A DNA stretch of 18,998 nucleotides from Lachnospiraceae bacterium UBA3692 (GCA_002372815.1 DFIR01000005.1:59322-78319), one strand, 5' to 3'; shown: positions 7,163 to 15,848, numbered from the stretch's first letter. Numbers and translations are program-made. The notes: generated from the letters alone by a model not told the origin.

Positions 7163-7191
7163 TTGACAATTCCACGCCGCAAGTTTAGAAT
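7163..7191 (+). promoter_or_regulatory. Promoter of rny
   Basis: Consensus TTGACA (7163-7168) and TAGAAT (7186-7191) are exactly 17 bases apart. Expected transcription start is near 7198, giving a leader of about 165 bases before rny. The leader opens with an unusually GT-rich stretch (about 7193-7235) and has a small inverted repeat GCATAT-TCT-ATATGC at 7253-7267. I do not recognise a riboswitch class. Confidence 0.8.
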
Positions 7192-7362
7192 AGGTTTGTT
7201 GTGTATTTGTGATTTAGGATGTGCGTATTGTGTGAATCGTCTGGGACCTTGCGCATATTCTATATGCATAAGCAATGAGGGATGCCGGAAAGGCCGGAAG
7301 CGCGCTGACCTGCGGATGGTCCGCCCCGCATCCATGACAACTTGATAAGGAGGTGCTCCTGT

Positions 7363-8916
7363 ATGGGCGGTGTAGCCACGATCATTGCGGTGATCATCGC
7401 TCTGGCTGTCTCTGTGCCGGTCACGTTCGTGCTTACGTCGAATTATCGGAAGAAGCAGGTCAACGAGACCATCGGCAATGCGCAGGAAAAGGCGAGGGAG
7501 ATCATCGATGAGGCCCTGACCGCTGCTGAGAAGCAGAAGCGGGAGGCGCTGCTGGAAGTCAAGGAAGAATCCATCCGCACCAGAAATGAGCTGGAGAAGG
7601 AGATCCGCGACAGAAGGAACGAAGTACAGCGCAACGAACGCAGGATCCAGCAGAAGGAAGAGTCCATCGACAGAAAGACCGATGCCCTTGAGCGCAGGGA
7701 ACAGAGCCTCACATCCAGAGAGGAATCGCTGCACAAGAGGAAAGAGGAAGTTGAGAAACTCGGTGCACAGCGTCTGCAGGAACTCGAACGGATTTCCGGA
7801 TTGACCTCCGAACAGGCAAAAGAATACCTTTTAAAACTGGTTGAAGACGACGTAAAACACGACGCGGCCGTGATGATCAAGGAGATCGAAACGGAAGCGA
7901 AGGAAGAGGCCGACAAGCGTGCCAGAGAGTATGTGGTCGGCGCCATTCAGAGATGCGCGGCGGATCATGTGGCGGAAGCCACGATCAGTGTCGTGCAGCT
8001 GCCCAGCGATGAGATGAAGGGCAGGATCATCGGACGCGAGGGGCGGAACATCCGCACGCTCGAGACCATGACCGGCGTGGATCTCATCATCGACGACACA
8101 CCGGAGGCAGTCGTGATCTCCGGCTTTGATCCGATCCGGCGCGAGGTCGCGCGCATCGCGCTTGAACGCCTGATCGTGGATGGGAGGATCCATCCCGCCA
8201 GGATCGAAGAGATGGTCGCGAAGGCACAGAGGGATGTAGAGGCGAAGATCAAGGAGGAAGGCGAGGCCGCCACACTGGAAGTCGGTGTGCACGGCATCCA
8301 CCCCGAACTTGTCAGACTGCTCGGCAGGATGCGCTACCGCACCAGCTACGGGCAGAACGCATTGAAGCACTCCGTGGAAGTCGCACAGATCGCCGGCCTT
8401 CTGGCGGGCGAGCTGGGGCTGGACATCCGGGTCGCCAAGAGAGCCGGTCTGCTGCATGACATCGGCAAGGCGGTCGACCACGAGATGGAAGGCTCGCACG
8501 TGCAGCTCGGCGCGGACCTGTGCCGCAAGTATAAAGAGTCCGCTGTGATCATCAACGCAGTGGAGGCCCACCACGGCGACGTGGAGCCCACCAGTCTCAT
8601 CGCCTGCCTGGTACAGGCGGCGGACGCGATCTCCGCAGCCAGACCCGGCGCGAGACGCGAGACACTGCAGACATATACGACGAGACTCAAACAGCTGGAA
8701 GAGATCACAAGCAGTTTTAAAGGGGTCAGCAATTCTTATGCCATTCAGGCAGGTCGGGAGGTGCGCGTTCTTGTAGTTCCCGAGCAGATCGGCGACGCGG
8801 ACATGGTCCTTCTCGCCAGGGAGATTTCCAAGAAGATCGAAGATGAAATGGAATATCCCGGGCAGATCAAAGTCAGCGTGATCCGAGAATCCCGTGTGAC
8901 CGATTACGCGAAGTAA
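7363..8916 (+). CDS. rny: Ribonuclease Y
   Basis: RNase Y is the membrane-anchored endoribonuclease that starts bulk mRNA decay in many Bacillota. The ATG at 7363 follows AAGGAGGT by eight bases; an in-frame TTG at 7342 lies upstream of that site and is not used. The 517-residue protein has an N-terminal membrane helix (about 4-24), a long charged coiled coil rich in Glu, Lys and Arg (about 28-190), and a KH RNA-binding domain with GRIIGREGRN starting at residue 220. The HD metal-dependent phosphohydrolase domain has its HD pair at 365-366 (LLHDIGKAVDHE). Order and length are standard. It has its own promoter, separate from recA-recX, and ends at a strong terminator. Confidence 0.97.
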   Translation: MGGVATIIAVIIALAVSVPVTFVLTSNYRKKQVNETIGNAQEKAREIIDEALTAAEKQKREALLEVKEESIRTRNELEKEIRDRRNEVQRNERRIQQKEESIDRKTDALERREQSLTSREESLHKRKEEVEKLGAQRLQELERISGLTSEQAKEYLLKLVEDDVKHDAAVMIKEIETEAKEEADKRAREYVVGAIQRCAADHVAEATISVVQLPSDEMKGRIIGREGRNIRTLETMTGVDLIIDDTPEAVVISGFDPIRREVARIALERLIVDGRIHPARIEEMVAKAQRDVEAKIKEEGEAATLEVGVHGIHPELVRLLGRMRYRTSYGQNALKHSVEVAQIAGLLAGELGLDIRVAKRAGLLHDIGKAVDHEMEGSHVQLGADLCRKYKESAVIINAVEAHHGDVEPTSLIACLVQAADAISAARPGARRETLQTYTTRLKQLEEITSSFKGVSNSYAIQAGREVRVLVVPEQIGDADMVLLAREISKKIEDEMEYPGQIKVSVIRESRVTDYAK

Positions 8917-8977
8917 TCGCAGCGGATACCAGACAATCCGCAGATCGGCCCCGACGGGCAGTCCATTATGTACATCG

Positions 8978-9021
8978 GGCTGCCGCATGGAGAAGACCCC
9001 GTGCGGCAGCCTCTTTTTTTT
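8978..9021 (+). terminator. Intrinsic terminator after rny
   Basis: GGCTGCCGCATGG (8978-8990) pairs with CCGTGCGGCAGCC (8999-9011), 13 pairs including one G-T, around an eight-base loop. A run of eight T follows at 9014-9021 after CTC. It closes the rny transcript 60 bases after the stop codon. Confidence 0.92.
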
Positions 9022-9029
9022 CGAACGCA

Positions 9030-9059
9030 TATACATAGACAGGGGAAATGCTGTATAAT
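9030..9059 (+). promoter_or_regulatory. Predicted promoter of glgA
   Basis: A perfect TATAAT lies at 9054-9059, with TATACA (9030-9035, four of six -35 bases) 18 bases upstream. It sits between the rny terminator and glgA, where a new promoter is needed. The -35 is weak. Confidence 0.55.
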
Positions 9060-9112
9060 AGGGCATATAGCAGACAACAGCTTTCTCAGTAACGGAACAG
9101 GGGGCAGTTTTT

Positions 9113-10570
9113 ATGGATAGAAAGAAGATCTTATTTGTTGCATCGGAGAGCGTGCCGTTTATCAAGACGGGCGGTCTGGCGGACGTTGTCGGATCCCTTC
9201 CGAAGGACATCGATCCGGAGGTCTATGACGTCCGTGTCATGATCCCGAAGTACTCCTGCATGAAACAGGAGATCAAGGACCGCATGCAGTATGTGGCACA
9301 CTTCTACATGGATTATCACTGGCGCAGCGAGTATGTGGGCATCCTGACGGCCGAAGAGGCGGGCATTACTTTCTATTTCATCGACAATGAGGGCTTCTTT
9401 ACAAGCGACAAGCCTTACACCGATGATCCGCTGTTCGAGATCACGCGCTTCGCGTTCTTCTCCAAAGCGTGCCTGTCGGCGCTGCCGGTCATCGATTTCC
9501 GTCCGGAACTGATCCACTGCCACGACTGGCAGACGGGCCTGGTTCCCGTATATCTGAAAGAGCGCTTCCAGGCGAATCCGTTCTTCCACGGCATCAAGAC
9601 CGTCATGACCATCCACAACCTGAAGTTCCAGGGCAAGTGGAACGTGGCGGATGTGGAAGACATCACCGGCCTTTCCGGCTACTACTTCACACCGGATAAG
9701 CTGGAGGCCTATAAAGACGCCAACCTGCTCAAGGGCGGCCTGGTCTACGCCGACGCGATCACGACGGTCAGCCCGACCTACGCGGATGAGATCAAGACCC
9801 AGTTCTTCGGCGAGGGCCTGGACGGTCTCATGAACGCGAGGAGCAACGACCTCCGCGGCATCCTGAACGGCATCGACTACACGGACTTCAGCCCTGAAAA
9901 CGACAAGAAGATCCCGCACCCTTACAACGTGACCAATTTCCGCAAGGAGAAGGTGAAGAACAAGGTCGCGCTGCAGAAGGAACTCGGACTGAAAGAGGAT
10001 CCGAAGTGCATGATGATCGGTATCGTCTCCCGTCTGACGGACCAGAAGGGCTTCGACCTGATCGCCTGCGTGCTGGACGAGATGCTGTCGCTGGATGCGA
10101 TCCAGATCGTGCTCCTGGGCACCGGCGAGGAGCGCTACGAGAACATGTTCCGCTACTTCGACTGGAAGTACAGCGACAAGATCTCGGCGAACATCTACTA
10201 CTCGGACGAGCTGTCCCACAAGATCTACGCCGCATCCGACGCTTTCCTGATGCCTTCGCTGTTCGAGCCCTGCGGACTCAGCCAGCTGATGTCCCTCAAG
10301 TACGGCACACTGCCCATCGTCCGCGAGACCGGCGGTCTCAAGGATACGGTCGAGCCTTACAATGTCTATGAGGGGACCGGCACCGGCTTCACCTTCGCGA
10401 ACTATAATGCACACGAGATGATGCATGCGGTCCGCTACGCAGAGCAGATCTATTACGACAAGAAGAAGGAATGGAACAAGATGGTCGAACGGGCCATGAA
10501 CCAGGATTTCTCCTGGAAGAAGTCCGCCGAGAAGTACCAGGAGATGTACGACTGGCTGATCGGCCGCTGA
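9113..10570 (+). CDS. glgA: Glycogen synthase (ADP-glucose type, GT5 family)
   Basis: GlgA transfers glucose from ADP-glucose to growing alpha-1,4-glucan chains in glycogen storage. The 485-residue length fits the family. The N-terminal KTGGLADVVGSLP motif (18-30) is the ADP-glucose binding signature. HCHDWQTGLVPVYL and TIHNLKFQG are standard GT5 motifs, and the C-terminal half has EPCGLSQLMSLKYGTLPIV and ETGGLKDTV, the acceptor and nucleotide-sugar binding block of the GT-B fold. The ATG at 9113 is preceded by AGGGGG about ten bases upstream. No glgB, glgC, glgD or glgP is adjacent, so the rest of the pathway must lie elsewhere. The flippase gene begins 47 bases downstream with no terminator between. 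Confidence 0.95.
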   Translation: MDRKKILFVASESVPFIKTGGLADVVGSLPKDIDPEVYDVRVMIPKYSCMKQEIKDRMQYVAHFYMDYHWRSEYVGILTAEEAGITFYFIDNEGFFTSDKPYTDDPLFEITRFAFFSKACLSALPVIDFRPELIHCHDWQTGLVPVYLKERFQANPFFHGIKTVMTIHNLKFQGKWNVADVEDITGLSGYYFTPDKLEAYKDANLLKGGLVYADAITTVSPTYADEIKTQFFGEGLDGLMNARSNDLRGILNGIDYTDFSPENDKKIPHPYNVTNFRKEKVKNKVALQKELGLKEDPKCMMIGIVSRLTDQKGFDLIACVLDEMLSLDAIQIVLLGTGEERYENMFRYFDWKYSDKISANIYYSDELSHKIYAASDAFLMPSLFEPCGLSQLMSLKYGTLPIVRETGGLKDTVEPYNVYEGTGTGFTFANYNAHEMMHAVRYAEQIYYDKKKEWNKMVERAMNQDFSWKKSAEKYQEMYDWLIGR

Positions 10571-10617
10571 AGCCCGTGAGGGCGTATACCCGTCTGTGAC
10601 CACCGAAATGAGGAACG

Positions 10618-12315
10618 ATGTCCGACAGAAACAGGTCCGATAGGAATACGAACATAAAAGGCGCCGCCGCTGCAGGAAAGAGCAGCGGCGGCATCATCGT
10701 GCAGGCGGGAATGCTGGCAGCGGCGACGATCATCGTCCGCATCATCGGCATTCTCTACAGAGCACCTCTGACAGCTGTCATCGGGGATCTCGGAAACGGC
10801 TTCTACGGGACGGCCTTCAACATCTATACGATCATCCTGATCGTCTCCTCCTACGGGATCCCGTCCGCCATCTCCAAGCTGATGTCGCAGAAGATCGCGG
10901 TGGGAGAGTTCCGCAGCGCGCAGAAGGTCTTCCACGCGGCGCTCCTGTACGCGGTGATCGCGGGGACGGTCGCCAGTCTGTTCCTGTATTTCGGCGCGCC
11001 GCTTCTGGTGCCGCCGGGGAGCGTCATGGTGCTCCGGGTCTTCGCCCCGACGATCTTCCTCTTCGGGATCCTCGGCGCACTCCGTGGATATTTCCAGGCG
11101 AACCAGACGATGGCGCCGACCAGCATCTCGCAGATCCTGGAGCAGATCGTCAACGCGGCGGTCAGTATCGGCGCGGCGTGGCTGCTGATCCGGCAGGTCT
11201 CCGGGCAGGATGAGACGACCCGCGCGCAGTTCGGCGCGGCGGGCAGCGCGCTCGGCACAGGTGCGGGCGTGCTGGCGGCCCTCCTGTTCATGCTCTTCAT
11301 CTACCTGCGCAGCGCCGGATTCTACCGGGAGAGGATCCGGACGGACACCCGGAGCCGGGAGGAGTCCTTCGGCGCGGTGATGCGGGCGACGATCCTGGTG
11401 ATCACGCCGTTCATCCTGAGCAGCTTCATCATGAACCTGAGCACGTCCCTGGACCAGACGATCTACCTGAAGCACATGATCAATGTGCGCGGGGCGGAGG
11501 AGACGGCGGTCACGACGATCAACGGTCTGTTCTCCAACAAGGCCGTCGTGATCTGCAATATCCCGATCTCCATCGCGACGGCTGTGTCGGCGGCGATCAT
11601 CCCGCACATCTCCACTTCCTACGCGAGAGGCATGCGCCGGGAGACCAAGCGGCGGACGGTGAGCGCCTGCCGCATGACGCTGCTCATCGCGATCCCCTGC
11701 GCGGTGGGACTGGGCGTTCTTGCGAGACCGGTCACGATGATCCTGTTCCCTCAGTGGAAGACACTGGACCTGGCGGCGGAGCTGCTGCGGGCCATGGCGG
11801 TGACGGTGGTGCTCTATTCGGTCTCCACGATCACGACAGCGGCCCTGCAGGCGACCGGGAAGATGGCGGCGCCTCTCATCGGTGCCGGGATCGCCCTGGC
11901 CGTGCAGACCGCAGCGCTCTACGCGATGCTGTACCTGACGAAACTGGACGCGTACACACTGGTGTGGAGCAGCCTCCTCTACGCGCTGGTGATCTTCATC
12001 GCCAACGAGTGGTTCCTCACGAGGCACCTGAAGTACCGCGTGAACATTCTGAAACTCTATGTAAAACCGACCGCCGCATCCATCGTGATGGGCGCGGCGG
12101 CGTTGGGGATCTATACGGTGCTGATGCGGCTTCTGGACGGACCGCTGGCAGTCTACTACGCGAACCTGATCGCGTGCGCCGCGGCAATCCTGGCGGCGGT
12201 CGTCATCTATTTCTTCGTGCTGCTGAAGATCGGCGCCATCTGCGCCGCGGATATCGAGAGATTTCCCGGCGGCAGGAAGCTGTCCGGCGCGCTCCGGAGC
12301 GCCGGCTGGCTGTAG
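10618..12315 (+). CDS. MOP-superfamily flippase, SpoVB/MurJ-like polysaccharide biosynthesis protein
   Basis: This 565-residue integral membrane protein belongs to the polysaccharide-transporter branch of the MOP superfamily, whose members flip lipid-linked sugars across the membrane (for example lipid II, or precursors needed for the spore cortex). After a hydrophilic N-terminus (about 1-22) it has many hydrophobic helices, probably 14. The family-like opening GMLAAATIIVRIIGILYRAPL is followed by GLGNGFYG-like and YGIPSAISKLMSQK segments and a CRMTLLIAIPCAVGL block in the second half. SpoVB and MurJ homologues cannot be separated confidently by eye, so I give no symbol. The start has GAGGAA upstream. 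A palindrome-containing hairpin without T-tract (12284-12305) lies at its 3' end. The gene converges with rqcH, with 14 bases between stop codons. Confidence 0.88.
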   Translation: MSDRNRSDRNTNIKGAAAAGKSSGGIIVQAGMLAAATIIVRIIGILYRAPLTAVIGDLGNGFYGTAFNIYTIILIVSSYGIPSAISKLMSQKIAVGEFRSAQKVFHAALLYAVIAGTVASLFLYFGAPLLVPPGSVMVLRVFAPTIFLFGILGALRGYFQANQTMAPTSISQILEQIVNAAVSIGAAWLLIRQVSGQDETTRAQFGAAGSALGTGAGVLAALLFMLFIYLRSAGFYRERIRTDTRSREESFGAVMRATILVITPFILSSFIMNLSTSLDQTIYLKHMINVRGAEETAVTTINGLFSNKAVVICNIPISIATAVSAAIIPHISTSYARGMRRETKRRTVSACRMTLLIAIPCAVGLGVLARPVTMILFPQWKTLDLAAELLRAMAVTVVLYSVSTITTAALQATGKMAAPLIGAGIALAVQTAALYAMLYLTKLDAYTLVWSSLLYALVIFIANEWFLTRHLKYRVNILKLYVKPTAASIVMGAAALGIYTVLMRLLDGPLAVYYANLIACAAAILAAVVIYFFVLLKIGAICAADIERFPGGRKLSGALRSAGWL

Positions 12316-12329
12316 AACCGTCCGGCAGG

Positions 12330-14105
12330 TCAGTCCTGTACCTCGCGGATCGGCGGGATCTGTGCCGGCGCGAGAATCGAATAGTTGTTGTGATAGATCA
12401 CGAAGCCCGGCCTGGCACCGCCGGGCTTTTTCACGCCCCGGCGGGGGAGGTAGTCGATCTCGACCTTGCCCTGCTCCCGTCCGCTGGAGTACCAGGCGGC
12501 CAGGGAGGCAGCTTCCTCGAAGGCGCGGTCGGGGATCTCCTCGAGCGGGAGGCCGCGTCCGCACAGGATCACGTGGGAGCCCGGCATGTCGTTGGCGTGC
12601 ATCCAGATGTCGGTCGGCGCGGCCAGGCGGAAGGTCAGCTCCTCGTTCTGGAGGTTGTTCTTGCCGACGTAGATGTCGAAGCCGTCGCTGCTGATATAGT
12701 GGAGGGGCCTGGCGGGCGGCGTCTTGGCGCGGCCCTTGCCGGAGCGCGTCTCCGGGCGGCGGCGGACGAGACCGCTCTGCTCGAGCTCCTGGCGGATCTG
12801 GGCCAGGTCGCCTTCCGTGGAGGCGAGATCCAGGGCTGCGCGGATGTTCCGGAGCTGGTCGATCTCGGCCTTCACCTCCCGGGTCAGGACGGAGAGCGCC
12901 TCATTCGTGCGCTTCAGCTTGGTGTAGCGGTCGAAGTAGCGCTGCGCGTTCTGGGCGGGCGTGAGGGTGGGATCCAGCGGGACCGTGAGCTTCTCGCCGG
13001 TGTAGTAGTTATCGAGGACGCAGGCCTTCGCGCCCTCCGGGACCGAGTAGCCGTAGGTGTGCAGGAGCTCGCCGTAGACGCGGTACTTGTCCCTTTTCTC
13101 CGTGTCGCGGATCTGGCGGCACTGGAGGTCGTACTTGTGGACGTCCCGCTCGAGGATGGTCTGCACGATGCGGCGCAGGTCGGAGGATTTCTGACGGATC
13201 CGGACCACGTCGCTCCGGCGCGCGTAGAAGGCTTCCAGGAGCTCCGAGATGGAGGCGTAGGATTCGGCCTCCAGGTCGCCCAGCATCTCCATGGGAACAG
13301 CGGAGAAAGCCTCCGGCACACCGCCCTGCAGGTACATGACGGGGGAGAAGCGCTCCGCCCGCACGTCCTCCATGAGGCCGCACAGAGCCTTGTAGAGGGA
13401 CTCTCTCTGCGCCTGCGTGAGGGCTGCGGCGCTGCGGATGTCGGATACGCCCGCCCGGAAGCAGAGCTCCTGCGCCATCTGTGTCGAGAGACCGGTGAAA
13501 GCGGCCGTCAGGAGCGCCGCCGGATCCTTCGCGGTCTCGGCGCAGAGCTGCGAGAGAGCCTCCTGCGTGACCGTGAGCGGGTCCGTCTTCCCGCGGGTCT
13601 GGGGGATGAAATACGGTCTTCCGGGCAGGACTTCCCGCACCGAGCTGACCAGCGAGGAGATGCGCTTGATGCTGTCGACGATCTGCTCCTGCTCGTCCAG
13701 GAAGATGATGTTGCTGTGCTTGCCCATCAGTTCGACGACCAGGGTGTGCGTGCGCAGGTCGCCCATCTCATCCATGTGCTGTACGCGCAGACGCAGGATC
13801 CGCTCCAGGCCCGGCTGCTCCACGCTGAGGATCCGGCCGTTCTGGAGGTGCTTGCGCAGCAGCATGCAGAATGCCGGCGCCGTGAGAGGGGCCGGCCGGC
13901 TCGTCGACGTCAGGTAGGCCAGCGGGAGGGAGGGATCCGCGGTGAGCAGGAGACGCACCTGTCCCCCGCCGCGCTCCGGCGCGGGCTTGATCGTCAGGAC
14001 CAGCTCCATACGGTCCGTCTGCGCGATCTTGTAGACCCTTCCGCCTGTAAGTTTCCTGTCCAGTTCGCTCCGCAGCGCTGCTACGGCGATTCCGTCAAAT
14101 GCCAT
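12330..14105 (-). CDS. rqcH: Ribosome quality control factor RqcH (NFACT/Rqc2 family, often annotated fibronectin-binding protein)
   Basis: RqcH binds stalled 50S subunits with peptidyl-tRNA and recruits tRNA-Ala to add C-terminal alanine tails that mark the nascent chain for degradation. The 591-residue reading starts at the ATG at 14105 (MAFDGIAVAAL), preceded by AGGAGCAGGA. A longer frame to 14207 would run through the promoter and is rejected. NFACT-N occupies about 1-230, with the HTHTLVVELMGKHSNIIF-type block at 118-136. A middle helical and coiled-coil region follows, and NFACT-R (about 470-580) has YISSDGFDIYVGKNN, DIWMHANDMPGSHVIL and the basic YLPRRGVKKPGGARPG. The position of the conserved Asp-Arg pair (D97/R98 in Bacillus subtilis RqcH, from memory) reads Glu101-Arg102 here. 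The gene is single and divergent from yicC. Confidence 0.95.
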   Translation of the reverse strand: MAFDGIAVAALRSELDRKLTGGRVYKIAQTDRMELVLTIKPAPERGGGQVRLLLTADPSLPLAYLTSTSRPAPLTAPAFCMLLRKHLQNGRILSVEQPGLERILRLRVQHMDEMGDLRTHTLVVELMGKHSNIIFLDEQEQIVDSIKRISSLVSSVREVLPGRPYFIPQTRGKTDPLTVTQEALSQLCAETAKDPAALLTAAFTGLSTQMAQELCFRAGVSDIRSAAALTQAQRESLYKALCGLMEDVRAERFSPVMYLQGGVPEAFSAVPMEMLGDLEAESYASISELLEAFYARRSDVVRIRQKSSDLRRIVQTILERDVHKYDLQCRQIRDTEKRDKYRVYGELLHTYGYSVPEGAKACVLDNYYTGEKLTVPLDPTLTPAQNAQRYFDRYTKLKRTNEALSVLTREVKAEIDQLRNIRAALDLASTEGDLAQIRQELEQSGLVRRRPETRSGKGRAKTPPARPLHYISSDGFDIYVGKNNLQNEELTFRLAAPTDIWMHANDMPGSHVILCGRGLPLEEIPDRAFEEAASLAAWYSSGREQGKVEIDYLPRRGVKKPGGARPGFVIYHNNYSILAPAQIPPIREVQD

Positions 14106-14146
14106 GGTTCGATCCTGCTCCTGTTCACGTTTGATATTCGACGAAA

Positions 14147-14175
14147 AGTATAGCAACTTCTTCCCCGGCGGGCAA
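14147..14175 (-). promoter_or_regulatory. Promoter of rqcH
   Basis: On the minus strand, TTGCCC (14170-14175) and TATACT (14147-14152) are spaced by 17 bases. The rqcH ATG is about 41 bases downstream of the -10. Confidence 0.72.
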
Positions 14176-14194
14176 GTGCGCCGCAACATCCCGA

Positions 14195-14223
14195 TTGCAA
14201 AGACCACCCGAAGAGATTAAAAT
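14195..14223 (+). promoter_or_regulatory. Promoter of the yicC-gmk unit
   Basis: TTGCAA (14195-14200) and TAAAAT (14218-14223) have a 17-base spacer. Transcription would start near 14230. A TATAAT at 14233-14238 is an alternative -10, but it lacks a matching -35 and would start transcription on the ribosome binding site itself. The promoter is back-to-back with that of rqcH. Confidence 0.62.
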
Positions 14224-14258
14224 AAAACGGAATATAATCTTCAGAAGGAGAGACGGGG

Positions 14259-15137
14259 ATGATCAAGAGTATGACCGGCTTCGGCCGGAGCGAGTATTCG
14301 GATGAGCGGCTGAAGATCACGGTGGAGATGAAGTCCGTGAACAACAGGTATCTGGACCTGAATGTCAAGATGCCGAGACAGCTGGCGAGGATGGAAGCAC
14401 AGATCAAGGCGGTGCTGAAGGAATACATGCAGCGCGGCAAGGTGGATGTCTACATCTCCTGCGAGGACCTGGCGCAGGCCGGCATGACCGTGCGCTACAA
14501 CAGCCGGCTCGCGGGGGAGTACGTCGCGAAGATCCGCGAGATGGCGGAGCAGTTCGGGCTGGATTTCGACCTGCGGGCGAGTGCGCTGGCACGTTTTCCC
14601 GACGTGCTGACGATGGAGGAGGAGCCGCTGGATGACGCGGAGCTCTGGGGCTGCCTGGAGAAGGCCCTCCGCAGCGCGGCGGAGCAGTTCTCGGATGCGA
14701 GAGAGCGGGAAGGCGCTTTCCTGCGCGAGGACCTGGAGAAGAAGCTGGACGAGATGACCGGGCACGTGGCCTTCATCACAGAGCGGTCCCCGGGCATCGT
14801 CGAGGCCTACCGCCGGCGCCTGGAGGAGAAGGTGCGCGATCTCCTGGACGGCTCGATCATCGAGGAGAGCCGGATCGTGCAGGAAGTCACGCTCTACGCC
14901 GACAAGGTGTGTGTGGACGAGGAACTGGTGCGCCTGAGCAGCCACATCCAGGCGGTGCGCGCGGCGCTGCGGGAGAGAGACGGCGTCGGAAGGAAGCTGG
15001 ACTTCCTCGCGCAGGAGATGAACCGCGAGTCCAACACGATCCTGTCCAAGTCGGATGACCGGGAGGTGTCCGATCACGCCATCGAGCTCAAGACCTGCGT
15101 GGAGAAGATCCGGGAGCAGATTCAGAATATCGAGTGA
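14259..15137 (+). CDS. yicC: YicC/YloC family endoribonuclease
   Basis: Proteins of this family (YicC of Escherichia coli, YloC of Bacillus subtilis) are reported endoribonucleases acting in RNA turnover. The 292-residue length is typical. The ATG at 14259 follows AAGGAG at good spacing. The N-terminus MIKSMTGFGRSE and the EMKSVNNRYLDLNVKMPR block (16-33 and on) are hallmark features of the YicC N-terminal domain. The C-terminal DUF1732 domain is shown by EEVRLSSHIQAV-like and GRKLDFLAQEMNRESNTI motifs (about 246-263) and by the ending DHAIELKTCVEKIREQIQNIE-type helix. The gmk start is 15 bases downstream. In Bacillus the small gene remA normally sits between these two; it is absent here. Confidence 0.95.
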   Translation: MIKSMTGFGRSEYSDERLKITVEMKSVNNRYLDLNVKMPRQLARMEAQIKAVLKEYMQRGKVDVYISCEDLAQAGMTVRYNSRLAGEYVAKIREMAEQFGLDFDLRASALARFPDVLTMEEEPLDDAELWGCLEKALRSAAEQFSDAREREGAFLREDLEKKLDEMTGHVAFITERSPGIVEAYRRRLEEKVRDLLDGSIIEESRIVQEVTLYADKVCVDEELVRLSSHIQAVRAALRERDGVGRKLDFLAQEMNRESNTILSKSDDREVSDHAIELKTCVEKIREQIQNIE

Positions 15138-15152
15138 GGAGGACAGGGACAT

Positions 15153-15812
15153 TTGAAAGAACGGGGCAGACTGTTCGTCCTTTCCGGGTTTTCGGGATCC
15201 GGCAAGGGGACGATCGTAAAGACTCTTCTGAGAGATCATGACAACTATATTCTCTCGGTCTCGATGACGACGCGGGCGCCGCGGGACGAGGACCGGGAGG
15301 GCGTCACGTATTTTTTCGTGACGAAGGAGCAGTTTGAGGAGAGGATCGCCGCGGGCGCGATGATGGAATATGCCCGCTACGGCGACAACTACTACGGGAC
15401 GCCGCAGTCCTTCGTGGAGGAGAAGCTCGCGGAGGGGTACGACGTCATCCTGGAGATCGAGGCGCAGGGGGCGATGCAGATCCGGAAGAAGGCCCCGGAC
15501 GCGGTGATGGTGTTCCTGGTGACGCCCACGGCGGCGGAGCTGGAGAGGCGCCTGGTCGGAAGGGGCAGCGAGACGCAGGAGTCGCTCACGAAGCGGCTGC
15601 GGCAGGCCTGGACCGAGCTGGACTACATCCCGCAGTACGACTATATGGTCGTCAACGACGATCTGGAGGCCTGTGCGGCGCTGATCCACCGGCTCGTGCA
15701 CACGCGGCCGGACGAGTGCAGGCCGGATGCGGCGGTGATCGCGGCGTTCCGGGAACAGCTGCGGGAGATCCTTCCCCGTTACGGCGTGACCGTCGACGGC
15801 GCGGAAGGGTGA
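15153..15812 (+). CDS. gmk: Guanylate kinase
   Basis: Guanylate kinase phosphorylates GMP to GDP with ATP and is essential for GTP and dGTP supply. The TTG start at 15153 is chosen because GAGGAGGA lies nine bases upstream, overlapping the yicC stop region, and the protein then begins directly before the P-loop. No ATG lies between that site and the P-loop. The 219 residues are slightly longer than the common ~205. The P-loop SGFSGSGKGT is at 11-20, with Phe where many enzymes have Pro. The GMP-binding block SVSMTTRAPRDEDREG is at 35-50, followed by VTYFFV and YGDNYYGTP. EIEAQGAMQIRK (101-112) and the Arg-rich lid RRLVGRGSETQESLTKRL (132-149) complete the fold. Confidence 0.95.
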   Translation: MKERGRLFVLSGFSGSGKGTIVKTLLRDHDNYILSVSMTTRAPRDEDREGVTYFFVTKEQFEERIAAGAMMEYARYGDNYYGTPQSFVEEKLAEGYDVILEIEAQGAMQIRKKAPDAVMVFLVTPTAAELERRLVGRGSETQESLTKRLRQAWTELDYIPQYDYMVVNDDLEACAALIHRLVHTRPDECRPDAAVIAAFREQLREILPRYGVTVDGAEG

Positions 15813-15830
15813 AGATTCCTGCAGGAGCAG

Positions 15831-15848
15831 GAGCATTCGCTCTTTATT
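15831..15848 (+). terminator. Weak hairpin with T-rich tail after gmk
   Basis: GAGC-ATTC-GCTC (15831-15842) is followed by TTTATT. The stem has only four strong pairs, so at best it attenuates transcription between gmk and rpoZ. Its position just before a predicted promoter is the main support. Confidence 0.25.

Noticed and set aside
7219..7278. Possible 19-codon leader peptide in the rny leader
   Set aside because: The only Shine-Dalgarno-like bases (TTAGG) touch the ATG, so translation is unlikely, and there is no run of regulatory codons.
12284..12305. GC-rich hairpin at the 3' end of the flippase gene as a terminator
   Set aside because: It contains a perfect CGCTCCGGAGCG palindrome but no T-tract follows and it lies inside coding sequence, so it is not an intrinsic terminator.
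10453..12564. Long minus-strand open frame opposite the flippase gene
   Set aside because: Its translation is dominated by Arg, Asp and Gly with no motifs, while the plus strand encodes a standard membrane transporter.
11754..14153. Long plus-strand open frame covering the end of the flippase gene and all of the opposite-strand rqcH
   Set aside because: It overlaps two well-supported genes in the wrong frame or strand and shows no recognisable domain.
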